Assembly: GCA_030613125.1 (NCBI GenBank)
Contig: JAUWMO010000228.1
Coordinates: forward strand, 1 to 5,783
Length of the DNA stretch: 5,783 nucleotides
Direction: 5' to 3'
Origin: Bacteroidota bacterium
GTDB taxonomy: Bacteria > Bacteroidota > Bacteroidia > Bacteroidales > VadinHA17
The notes under the pieces are model-generated. The model had not been told where the DNA came from and did no database searches. It saw only the letters and a program-made list of their open reading frames with translations. This document shows positions 1 to 5,783 of the stretch, one piece after another. A program made the position numbers and the translations under genes. The first letter of the stretch is position 1. Each line of letters begins with the position of its first letter.

Positions 1-2883
1 AAAGACAGGAAACGTACTTCACTGACAGCAATGAGGATATTAGGGATTTGTGAAAAGATAAATGAAGAGTTACAGCAAAAACAGAAGATTTATGTAATTA
101 TTCAACTGATCGAATTTATCTCATTTGAGGAGGACATATCAGAGAGGGAACTGGATTTCTTAATGTCAGTGGCATCCGCCTTTAATATTATGGAAACCGA
201 ATATCAAAATATCAGGAGTTTCATTCTTGAATCTGTTAATGATATCTCTGAAAAAAGCAGAGTTTTGATAATCGATAATAAAAAAAAATGCAAGTACCAG
301 AATGTAAAGCATATTTACAATGAAAATCTTTCCGGCGAAATTTTTCTTTTGAACATAGTAAGTACAAATACATATATATTAAGATATTTGGGTGATGACG
401 ATCTGTACCTGAACGGCCAGAATATTATTAGCGGACGTATCTATATTTTTGACCATGGTTCCTCAATCAGGAGTTCAAGTATAAATACAGTTTATTACAC
501 TGATGTGGCAGGGATATTCTCAGAAGCAAGGTTTGAAGATAAAATATCCATCACTGCGAATGATGTGGTATTCAGGTTTAAGAATAGTGAAAATGGTATT
601 CAGAAATTTAATCTTCATGAAGTATCGGGGAAATTAGTCGGTATTATGGGCGGAAGTGGTGTTGGTAAATCCACTTTGCTGAATGTATTGAATGGAAATC
701 TGAAACCTCAAGGGGGTGAGATACTTATCAACGGATATAACCTGAATAATGACAAAGAAAAAAGTAAATTGAAAGGGATTATTGGATTTGTACCACAAGA
801 AGATTTATTGATTGAGGAACTTACGGTTTATCAAAATCTCTTTTATAATGCCAGGCTGTGTCTGAATAATTTTTCTGAAAAAAAAATAAAGGATGTTGTA
901 AATAATGTTCTTGTTGATTTAGACCTGGACGAAATTAAAGATTTAAAGGTAGGCAAACCATTAAAAAAAATTATTAGCGGAGGACAGCGTAAAAGATTAA
1001 ATATTGGGCTTGAATTGATCCGTGAACCATCTGTTTTGTTTGTTGATGAGCCAACATCCGGATTATCATCTGTTGATTCAGAGGTGATAATGAACCTGCT
1101 GAAAGAACAAACATATAAAGGAAAGCTGGTTATTGTGAATATTCATCAACCCTCTTCCGATTTGTACAAGATGTTTGATAAGATCTTAATTATGGACAAA
1201 GGGGGTTATCAGATTTACTATGGGAACCCAACAGAAGCGGTAGTCTATTTTAAAACCATGAGCAATCATGTAAATGCAAATGAAGACCAATGTATAAAAT
1301 GCGGGAATGTTAATCCTGATCAGGTATTGCAGATTATTGAAGCAAAAATTGTAAATGAACATGGGAAATTAACACGTACCAGAAAAGTTACACCAAAAGA
1401 TTGGTTTAGCTTGTTTAAAAAAAATATTGAACTGAAACATAGTGCAAATTCGCTTAAAGAAAAACTTCCGGAAAATTATTATAGTATTCCGGGTTTATTT
1501 AAACAATCGAAAATATTTTTTATACGGGATTTATTATCAAAGTTGGCAAACAAACAATACATACTAATTAGCCTTCTTGAAGCACCTTTACTGGCTTTAA
1601 TATTAGGATATTTTACCAAATATATCAGTGGTATACCTGGCAACCCTGATGCATATATTTTTAGCAACAATGAAAACATACCTGCATATCTGTTCATGAG
1701 TGTTGTTGTATCCCTGTTCCTTGGACTTGTAATCAGTTCAGAAGAAATTATTAAAGACAGAAAGATCCTTCAAAGAGAGTCTTTTCTCAATCTAAGCCGG
1801 TTTAGTTATTTAAATTCAAAGATCTTAATACTGTTTACTTTATCGGCAATACAAACAATATCATATGTACTTATTGGTAATTTTGTATTGGGTATTAAGG
1901 GGATGGCATTAAGTTACTGGCTGGTTTTATTTACAACCTCCTGTTTTGCAAATATGCTGGGGTTAAATATTTCATCAGGGTTTAGTTCTATAATTACCAT
2001 TTATATACTGATCCCTTTCCTTTTGATACCCCAACTGTTGTTTAGCGGAGTGATAGTAAAGTTCGACAAACTACATAAAAACCTTACTTCGTATGAATTT
2101 GTTCCGGTCATTGGTGACCTGATGACTTCGAGGTGGGCTTTTGAAGCACTTGCTGTAAACCAGTTTAAGAATAATAAATTTGAAAAAAACTTTTTTGATT
2201 TTGATAAAGAAATTAGCAATGCAAGATACATTGATCTTTTAGTACAACAACTTGTGATACGGGTTAATGAATCTGAAAGGTATATAAAATTGGGAGAGAA
2301 TAAGGACCAAATTATGAGCAACCTGAAGTTAATAAGAAACGAGATTCTTTCCTCTCAGAAAAATTATGACTGGCCTTATTTTGACCAGATTGACAAAATT
2401 ACAATTGAGTTATTTGATATCGCTGTAGCTGATAATGTTTTAATTTACCTTAAAGGAGTAAAAAGAAAATTCTTAAATGTTGAGAGGGAAATTAACAGGT
2501 TGAGGGATGAAAGGTACTATAACTATTTGACACAACTGGGAGGTAATGAAGCTATCATTAAACTCAAAACTGAATTTGTTAATAAGAAACTTTCCGACCA
2601 ACTGATGAATAATATGGAATTAATTAAGACAGTCGAATCAAAGGGGCACATTATTCGCAAATTTCAACCAATCTTTATGGATCCAACATCAAAAATGGGT
2701 AGAGCTCACTTTTATTCTCCTGTAAAAATCGTTTGGAAATATATTATCGAAACATTTTGGTTCAATATTATTTTTATCTGGTTCACTTCTTTAATATTAT
2801 TTATGGTTCTTTATTTTGATCTTTTAAGTAAATCAGTAACATATTTTGAGAATATCCGACTAAGAAAGTCAGATATTGGATAA
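1..2883 (+). CDS. ABCG-like ABC transporter, fused ATPase and permease with TerB-like and FHA-like N-terminus (5' partial)
   Basis: This is a half-size ABC transporter of the ABCG/ABC-2 type; its substrate is unknown. Residues are numbered from the Met at position 31. Residues 1-70 are helical and TerB-like. Residues about 98-162 resemble the FHA-like segment seen in related Bacteroidota proteins. The ATPase is intact: Walker A GGSGVGKST (207-215), Q-loop Gln256, signature ISGGQ (315-319), Walker B VLFVDE (335-340) and H-loop His372. A Cys pair CIKC (421-424) follows. Hydrophobic segments lie near 510-530, 551-570, 595-620, 626-646, 652-674 and 904-930. About 225 soluble, charged residues separate the last two. 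The frame is open to the left edge and no ribosome site precedes Met31, which falls inside the conserved helical domain. I therefore treat it as an internal Met and the gene as 5'-truncated by the window. The gene ends in TAA. It is clearly more AT-rich than the genes on the right. The ABC assignment is secure; the domain names before it are from memory of the family. Confidence 0.93.
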   Translation, partial: KDRKRTSLTAMRILGICEKINEELQQKQKIYVIIQLIEFISFEEDISERELDFLMSVASAFNIMETEYQNIRSFILESVNDISEKSRVLIIDNKKKCKYQNVKHIYNENLSGEIFLLNIVSTNTYILRYLGDDDLYLNGQNIISGRIYIFDHGSSIRSSSINTVYYTDVAGIFSEARFEDKISITANDVVFRFKNSENGIQKFNLHEVSGKLVGIMGGSGVGKSTLLNVLNGNLKPQGGEILINGYNLNNDKEKSKLKGIIGFVPQEDLLIEELTVYQNLFYNARLCLNNFSEKKIKDVVNNVLVDLDLDEIKDLKVGKPLKKIISGGQRKRLNIGLELIREPSVLFVDEPTSGLSSVDSEVIMNLLKEQTYKGKLVIVNIHQPSSDLYKMFDKILIMDKGGYQIYYGNPTEAVVYFKTMSNHVNANEDQCIKCGNVNPDQVLQIIEAKIVNEHGKLTRTRKVTPKDWFSLFKKNIELKHSANSLKEKLPENYYSIPGLFKQSKIFFIRDLLSKLANKQYILISLLEAPLLALILGYFTKYISGIPGNPDAYIFSNNENIPAYLFMSVVVSLFLGLVISSEEIIKDRKILQRESFLNLSRFSYLNSKILILFTLSAIQTISYVLIGNFVLGIKGMALSYWLVLFTTSCFANMLGLNISSGFSSIITIYILIPFLLIPQLLFSGVIVKFDKLHKNLTSYEFVPVIGDLMTSRWAFEALAVNQFKNNKFEKNFFDFDKEISNARYIDLLVQQLVIRVNESERYIKLGENKDQIMSNLKLIRNEILSSQKNYDWPYFDQIDKITIELFDIAVADNVLIYLKGVKRKFLNVEREINRLRDERYYNYLTQLGGNEAIIKLKTEFVNKKLSDQLMNNMELIKTVESKGHIIRKFQPIFMDPTSKMGRAHFYSPVKIVWKYIIETFWFNIIFIWFTSLILFMVLYFDLLSKSVTYFENIRLRKSDIG

Positions 2884-2971
2884 GATCTCTTTAATGAGAA
2901 TAATTATACTAATCATGGGTTGATTAATATTATTTTAATATGACAATATTTTAATAAATTTTATAATAAGT

Positions 2972-3008
2972 TAAACCTGAATAGAAAAAACTGATACATA
3001 AACCTGAA
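2972..3008. repeat. 10 bp direct repeat TAAACCTGAA upstream of the hydrolase gene
   Basis: TAAACCTGAA occurs exactly at 2972-2981 and again at 2999-3008, a 27 bp start-to-start spacing. Both copies are in the spacer just upstream of the hydrolase ribosome site. The pair could be an operator for a dimeric regulator or a chance match in AT-rich DNA. The rest of the 145 bp spacer (2884-3028) is very AT-rich. I found no convincing Bacteroidota -33/-7 promoter and no strong terminator for the transporter gene. Confidence 0.3.
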
Positions 3009-3013
3009 AAAAG

Positions 3014-3021
3014 AAAGGAGA
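3014..3021 (+). promoter_or_regulatory. Shine-Dalgarno site of the hydrolase gene
   Basis: AAAGGAGA contains the core AAGGAG (3015-3020), with 8 nt between the core and the ATG at 3029. It fixes the hydrolase start. It stands out because the maturase gene on the other strand has no comparable motif, and Bacteroidota often initiate without one. Confidence 0.75.
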
Positions 3022-3028
3022 AAGGATT

Positions 3029-3889
3029 ATGGACAAAAAAGTAATTAACCTATACGATGAATACAGGAATGGACGACATGACCGTCGTGAATTCCTTAAA
3101 AAATTAGCCCTACTCGCTGGCAGTGCTTCTGCTGCTTTCGGTTTATTATCATTTCTTGAAAATAACTATGCCATAGCCGGAACCATTACAAAGGATAAAC
3201 CTCCCCTCCATACCGAATATATTAACTATTCCGGTGAAACAGGTGAAATTCGTGCATATCTGGCAAGGCCAAAAGTAGAAGAAAAGTTACCAGGGGTGAT
3301 CGCGATACATGAAAATAAAGGTCTTCAGCCTCATATACAGGATGTAACCAGACGAATGGCTTCTGAAGGGTTTTTAACGATTGCTCCGGATGCCTTATCA
3401 CCTTTGGGAGGAACTCCGGAAGATATCGATAAGGCCCGCTCGCTAATAAGGGAACTTGATAACCAGTCAACAATCAAAAATTTTGTGGCTGCGGTTCAGT
3501 ATTTAAAAACAAATCCAATGTCAACAGGAAAGGTTGGGTGTACGGGCTTTTGCTGGGGGGGCGGAATGACAAACCAGGTTGCAGTTCATTCTCCTGATCT
3601 GTCAGCCGCGGTTCCCTATTACGGAAGGCAACCTGAAGCTGAAGACGTCTCAAAAATTAAAGCATCATTACTTCTCCATTATGCTGGTCTTGATGAAAGA
3701 ATAAATAGTGGGATTCCTGCATTCGAAAAAGCACTAGAGGAAGCATCTGTCGATTACAAAATATATGTTTATGACGGAGCAAAGCACGCATTTAATAACG
3801 ATACAAATGCTTCCCGATATCACAAGGAAGCAGCAGAACTTGCCTGGAAACGAACTATTGCATTCTTCAAAGAAAAACTTAAAACATAA
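3029..3889 (+). CDS. Dienelactone hydrolase family protein with Tat signal peptide
   Basis: This is an alpha/beta hydrolase of the dienelactone hydrolase family (carboxymethylenebutenolidase-like), 286 aa and complete. The N-terminus has a twin-arginine motif, DRREFLKK (Arg19-Arg20), after an 18-residue lead. A hydrophobic stretch and an AIA site (48-50) follow, so Tat export in folded form and cleavage near residue 50 are likely. The mature part has the family landmarks: Glu95 in HENKGL, nucleophile Cys175 in GFCWGG, Asp222 in GLDERI and His253 in AKHAFN. The nucleophile is Cys, as in true dienelactone hydrolases. From memory, the Pseudomonas enzyme has a substrate-binding Arg four residues after the catalytic His; here that position is Asn257. 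A different ester or lactone substrate is therefore possible. The ATG follows a good Shine-Dalgarno sequence. The gene starts 145 bp after the transporter and is probably transcribed separately. No catechol-degradation genes are adjacent, so the pathway is unknown. Confidence 0.92.
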   Translation: MDKKVINLYDEYRNGRHDRREFLKKLALLAGSASAAFGLLSFLENNYAIAGTITKDKPPLHTEYINYSGETGEIRAYLARPKVEEKLPGVIAIHENKGLQPHIQDVTRRMASEGFLTIAPDALSPLGGTPEDIDKARSLIRELDNQSTIKNFVAAVQYLKTNPMSTGKVGCTGFCWGGGMTNQVAVHSPDLSAAVPYYGRQPEAEDVSKIKASLLLHYAGLDERINSGIPAFEKALEEASVDYKIYVYDGAKHAFNNDTNASRYHKEAAELAWKRTIAFFKEKLKT

Positions 3890-3910
3890 TCAGCTGGTTT
3901 CTTTATTAAC

Positions 3911-3929
3911 TAACGTGAGTTCGATATAA
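3911..3929 (+). repeat. Left terminal inverted repeat of the palindromic element
   Basis: TAACGTGAGTTCGATATAA is the exact reverse complement of 4130-4148. The match stops at both ends: 3910 and 3930 do not pair with 4149 and 4129. Confidence 0.85.
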
Positions 3930-3965
3930 GCCTGACACTTATAATTTATTAATTATCAATAGTTT

Positions 3966-4004
3966 TCTTTGTGTGGTCTTCGTGCCTTTGTGCCTTAGTG
4001 GCAG
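3966..4004 (+). repeat. Short tandem-like GTGCCTT words inside the element
   Basis: GTGCCTT occurs twice, 8 bp apart, at 3982-3988 and 3990-3996, within a GT/CTT-rich stretch of roughly 8 bp periodicity. A related word on the other strand (ACCAAGACACAAAG, 4061-4074) gives the element a partly self-complementary interior. I recall such 'ctttgtgcctt' words as frequent in non-coding DNA of environmental bacteria, but cannot check this here. Confidence 0.4.
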
Positions 4005-4031
4005 GTATTTAGTTCAAAAAATTGCCACCAT

Positions 4032-4060
4032 CCCGAACCCGATAGTTATCGGGTTTCGGG
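4032..4060. terminator. Strong GC-rich hairpin at the centre of the spacer; possible bidirectional terminator
   Basis: CCCGAACCCGATA (4032-4044) pairs with TATCGGGTTTCGGG (4047-4060), leaving one bulged T and a tight loop around GT. The inner core CCCGATAGTTATCGGG is nearly a perfect palindrome. It is the most stable structure visible in the window and sits between two convergent genes, where it could end transcription from either side. A T-run does not directly follow on either strand, so it is not a canonical intrinsic terminator. It may simply be the tip of the palindromic element. Confidence 0.4.
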
Positions 4061-4093
4061 ACCAAGACACAAAGAATTCACCAAATTAAAAAA

Positions 4094-4114
4094 AGCAATA
4101 AAATATAAATTGCT
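4094..4114. repeat. Small AT-rich hairpin
   Basis: AGCAAT (4094-4099) and ATTGCT (4109-4114) form a 6 bp stem with a 9 nt loop in the right arm of the element. It has no clear equivalent in the left arm. It is weak on its own and is noted as part of the nested structure. Confidence 0.35.
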
Positions 4115-4129
4115 GAATATTAATGGTTA

Positions 4130-4148
4130 TTATATCGAACTCACGTTA
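4130..4148 (-). repeat. Right terminal inverted repeat of the palindromic element
   Basis: This is the exact reverse complement of the left repeat at 3911-3929. It ends 24 bp from the maturase stop codon. TTAACTAA at 4146-4153 overlaps its outer end and is repeated directly at 3906-3913. Confidence 0.85.
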
Positions 4149-4172
4149 ACTAAGTAAGTCAGGCTCTACTGA

Positions 4173-5432
4173 TTACTTACCCATACAGCAGTTTTTGTAC
4201 TTCTTACCACTACCACACGGACACGGTTCATTACGACCTGGTTTAGGAGCTTGTCGGGTACCTGTGGTTTCTTCTCGTTGTATTTGTCTTTCAATGTTTT
4301 GTCGGCGCCACTGGGCCTCTATTTCCATAATAAAAGGCTTGCAATGGGTAAAAAAATGTTTGTAGCCCGAACATAAATAGTTAAGTCCTTCTTCTCCATC
4401 CGGTGTCTTAAGGAATCGGTTTTTGGGACACCCACCATTGCACATAGCCCTGACCTCACATATCTGGCAATAGCGGGGTAATGTATCCAATTTAGCCTGA
4501 CCGAATACTCTCTGTACAGGACTTTCAAGCAACTCTACCAGTGGTGTCTCCATAATATTCCCAAGATAGTGTTCAGTGTCAACGAAGTGATCACATGAAT
4601 AAAAGTCACCTTTGTGTTCGAGAACAGGAACACCCCCACATACCTTTCGAAAGATACACAATGTATGTTCCTGACCGAAGGCAGTCCTGGCTGCCTCTTC
4701 AAATATCTGCACCTTTACCTTCCCAATATCCCTGGCTATCCATTCATCAAATATGGTGCAAAGGAAATCGCCAAATGCTTCAGATGGTACAGTATGATGA
4801 CTGACACCGCCTTCGTTGTCCGGCTTATGCTCAACCAAAGGCAGGAAAGTTATGTATTGAGCATTAAGTTGTTTGAAGAATTGGTACACCCGGGATGGGT
4901 ACTGTACATTATGCGCATTCACAACACAAAGTATTTCGCATAAGATCCGGTGCTGTTGCAAGAGCTTATAACCACGCATAGTTTGTTGAAATGTGGGCTT
5001 CCGGTCCTTTGTTAGGCGGTAAAGGTCATGCAATTCCTGCGGACCGTCAATACTAATCCCAACGACGAAGTTTTCTGCAGCTAAAAAACTGCACCACTCA
5101 TTATCAAGTAAAGTGCCATTAGTTTGTATACCGTTAATGATTCTAAGGTTAGCGGGTTTATGCTTGCATTGAAATGCTATTATTTTGCGAAAATAATCAA
5201 GTCCAAGGATGGTTGGTTCTCCACCATGCCAGGAAAAGCTTATGACCTGATCAGCAGAAGCTTCGATATGTTGAATAATGTATTCCTCCAGTACATCATC
5301 AGGCATTCTGAAAGATTCGCCCTTTGGGTAGAGATGTTCCTTCTTCAGATAGTAACAATAGTGACAATCAAGGTTACAGATGGGACCAGCTGGTTTGGCA
5401 AAAACCTGGAATTCACCGAAAGATGTGGCCAT
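4173..5432 (-). CDS. Anaerobic sulfatase-maturating enzyme (radical SAM/SPASM) with C-terminal SEC-C motif
   Basis: Enzymes of this type oxidise a Cys or Ser in a sulfatase active site to formylglycine, using S-adenosylmethionine and three 4Fe-4S clusters, in the cytoplasm and without oxygen. The protein has 419 residues. The radical SAM motif is CNLDCHYC (Cys19, Cys23, Cys26), and SWHGGEPT follows (68-74 region). Eight Cys that fit the two auxiliary SPASM clusters are at 259, 265, 280, 322, 325, 331, 335 and 354. Their spacing agrees with that recalled for the Clostridium perfringens enzyme, and Asp281 next to Cys280 matches its proposed catalytic base. After a charged linker (about 375-397), the last 20 or so residues form a SEC-C zinc motif: Cys404, Cys406, Cys415, Cys416. 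The ATG is the first after an in-frame TAG (5439-5441). No Shine-Dalgarno sequence is seen, but the gene begins only 16 bp after the reductase stop, which suggests an operon. No sulfatase is visible. A maturase for another peptide target cannot be excluded. Confidence 0.93.
   Translation of the reverse strand: MATSFGEFQVFAKPAGPICNLDCHYCYYLKKEHLYPKGESFRMPDDVLEEYIIQHIEASADQVISFSWHGGEPTILGLDYFRKIIAFQCKHKPANLRIINGIQTNGTLLDNEWCSFLAAENFVVGISIDGPQELHDLYRLTKDRKPTFQQTMRGYKLLQQHRILCEILCVVNAHNVQYPSRVYQFFKQLNAQYITFLPLVEHKPDNEGGVSHHTVPSEAFGDFLCTIFDEWIARDIGKVKVQIFEEAARTAFGQEHTLCIFRKVCGGVPVLEHKGDFYSCDHFVDTEHYLGNIMETPLVELLESPVQRVFGQAKLDTLPRYCQICEVRAMCNGGCPKNRFLKTPDGEEGLNYLCSGYKHFFTHCKPFIMEIEAQWRRQNIERQIQREETTGTRQAPKPGRNEPCPCGSGKKYKNCCMGK
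4176..4241 (-). other. SEC-C zinc-binding motif fused to the maturase C-terminus
   Basis: Codons for residues about 398-419 encode PGRNEPCPCGSGKKYKNCC, the classic SEC-C pattern CxCx8CC known from the SecA C-terminus and many unrelated proteins. It binds zinc and, in SecA, contacts SecB and the ribosome. In this enzyme it could guide the maturase to nascent or Sec-bound substrates, which is inference. The motif is in frame and contiguous with the maturase, with no sign of a frameshift. Confidence 0.9.
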
Positions 5433-5448
5433 ATTTATCTATGTATAG

Positions 5449-5783
5449 TCAGATAATAAAATCCTCCGGAACAGCTATAAGCCGGTTAACATCTTTTATC
5501 TTTTCTGCAACATTAAATCCTGAAGTACAATTTATTGTACATTCCTCGCAATTATTGCATGGATTTTCAGGTAGTTCAAGCGATACAAGCAAATCATATG
5601 CTTTTTCCAGGTTTCTGTATCCATAAGTATACATATATGCTCTCATCAGGTCAGGAACAGGCAGATGCTTACTGCAATGATCAAGACATTTCCTGCATCC
5701 ATTACAATATAATGAAGCTAAGTTTGTCCCGGTCTCAAGATCTTTCTTTTCTTCATCCGTTAAATCAAGGCTCTCCATAATGC
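5449..5783 (-). CDS. Aldo/keto reductase, C-terminal iron-sulfur part (5' partial)
   Basis: This is the C-terminal tail of a predicted iron-sulfur aldo/keto reductase; the catalytic barrel lies beyond the right edge. Numbered from the Met at 5778, two CX2CX2CX3C sets are present: Cys25, 28, 31, 35 and Cys74, 77, 80, 84. They would hold two 4Fe-4S clusters. The lead-in ESLDLTDEEKKDL and the stretch MRAYMYTYGYRNLEKA are typical of the C-terminal extension of these reductases. The frame is open to the window edge, so Met5778 is very likely internal and not the start. The gene ends in TGA, 16 bp before the maturase ATG, same strand. Physiological substrate and electron partner are unknown. A separate small ferredoxin starting at Met5778 is the alternative, but the conserved lead-in argues against it. 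Confidence 0.85.
   Translation of the reverse strand, partial: IMESLDLTDEEKKDLETGTNLASLYCNGCRKCLDHCSKHLPVPDLMRAYMYTYGYRNLEKAYDLLVSLELPENPCNNCEECTINCTSGFNVAEKIKDVNRLIAVPEDFII

Larger units (their letters stand above)
3911..4148. mobile_element. MITE-like palindromic element in the convergent intergenic spacer
   Basis: This non-coding block of about 238 bp is bounded by 19 bp perfect inverted repeats (3911-3929 and 4130-4148). Inside are further nested inverted matches: TTCTTTGTGT at 3965-3974 with its complement at 4067-4076, GTGGCA at 3998-4003 with TGCCAC at 4023-4028, and a strong hairpin at 4032-4060. An 8 bp direct repeat TTAACTAA (3906-3913 and 4146-4153) overlaps the outer ends. If this is a target duplication, the element proper is 3914-4145 with 16 bp terminal repeats. 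No open frame of note lies inside. The features fit a non-autonomous element mobilised in trans, or a REP/BIME-type extragenic palindrome. Lack of a visible relative in this window prevents proof. The element fills most of the 283 bp between the stop codons of two convergent genes. Confidence 0.55.

Noticed and set aside
31..33. ATG at 31 as the true start of the transporter
   Set aside because: The frame is open upstream to the edge, no ribosome site is visible in the 30 bases before it, and it falls inside the conserved helical domain.
1479..2321. Minus-strand open frames at 1479-1697 and 2001-2321
   Set aside because: They lie inside the conserved transporter gene on the opposite strand, have no recognisable domains, and show biased composition typical of a shadow frame.
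2884..2910. Intrinsic terminator after the transporter gene
   Set aside because: The best stem (TCTC with GAGA near 2886-2899) is only about 4 bp and has no T-run, so it is too weak to call.
3222..3473. Minus-strand open frame inside the hydrolase gene
   Set aside because: It is antisense to a well-conserved hydrolase, with no family features and no ribosome site noted.
3982..3996. Possible CRISPR or tandem repeat array from the GTGCCTT copies
   Set aside because: Only two 7 bp copies are present, without spacers of regular length and without cas genes.
3929..4165. Second inverted match AGCCTGAC (3929-3936) with GTCAGGCT (4158-4165)
   Set aside because: It is 8 bp and one arm lies outside the element, so it does not fit the nested palindrome. 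It is more likely chance.
4319..4943. Open frames at 4319-4528 (minus) and 4595-4804 and 4614-4943 (plus)
   Set aside because: All overlap the maturase coding region, whose motifs (SPASM Cys set) run through the same bases. They show no independent coding evidence.
5124..5780. Plus-strand open frames at 5124-5456, 5324-5626 and 5535-5780
   Set aside because: They are antisense to the maturase N-terminus and the reductase tail, both with clear Cys motifs, and have no recognisable protein features.

Overview
The window looks like a piece of a Bacteroidota chromosome, probably from an anaerobic or facultatively anaerobic member. The evidence is the large fused ABC transporter with TerB-like and FHA-like N-terminal parts (an architecture I associate with this phylum), the AT-rich spacers, and two oxygen-sensitive iron-sulfur proteins. 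I cannot assign a genus from sequence alone.

Layout: (1) From the left edge to 2883, plus strand, is an ABCG-like ABC transporter whose true 5' end lies outside the window. (2) At 3029-3889, plus strand, behind a 145 bp AT-rich spacer and a strong Shine-Dalgarno sequence, is a complete dienelactone-hydrolase-family alpha/beta hydrolase with a twin-arginine export signal. (3) At 3890-4172 is a 283 bp convergent spacer. It is almost filled by a palindromic, MITE-like element bounded by 19 bp perfect inverted repeats, with nested hairpins inside. (4) At 5432-4173, minus strand, is a complete anaerobic sulfatase-maturase-type radical SAM/SPASM enzyme with an unusual C-terminal SEC-C zinc-binding tail. 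(5) From the right edge to 5449, minus strand, is the C-terminal part of an iron-sulfur aldo/keto reductase. It ends 16 bp before the maturase start, so these two genes are probably co-transcribed.

The two plus-strand genes show no obvious functional link to each other or to the minus-strand pair. The pair suggests anaerobic redox chemistry plus post-translational formylglycine formation. No sulfatase target is visible here, so the maturase would act in trans on enzymes encoded elsewhere. By eye the transporter gene is clearly more AT-rich than the maturase gene.

I found no convincing new multi-gene system. The points most worth a second look are the palindromic element between the convergent genes, the SEC-C fusion on the maturase, and the multi-domain transporter with a large soluble insert before its last membrane helix.
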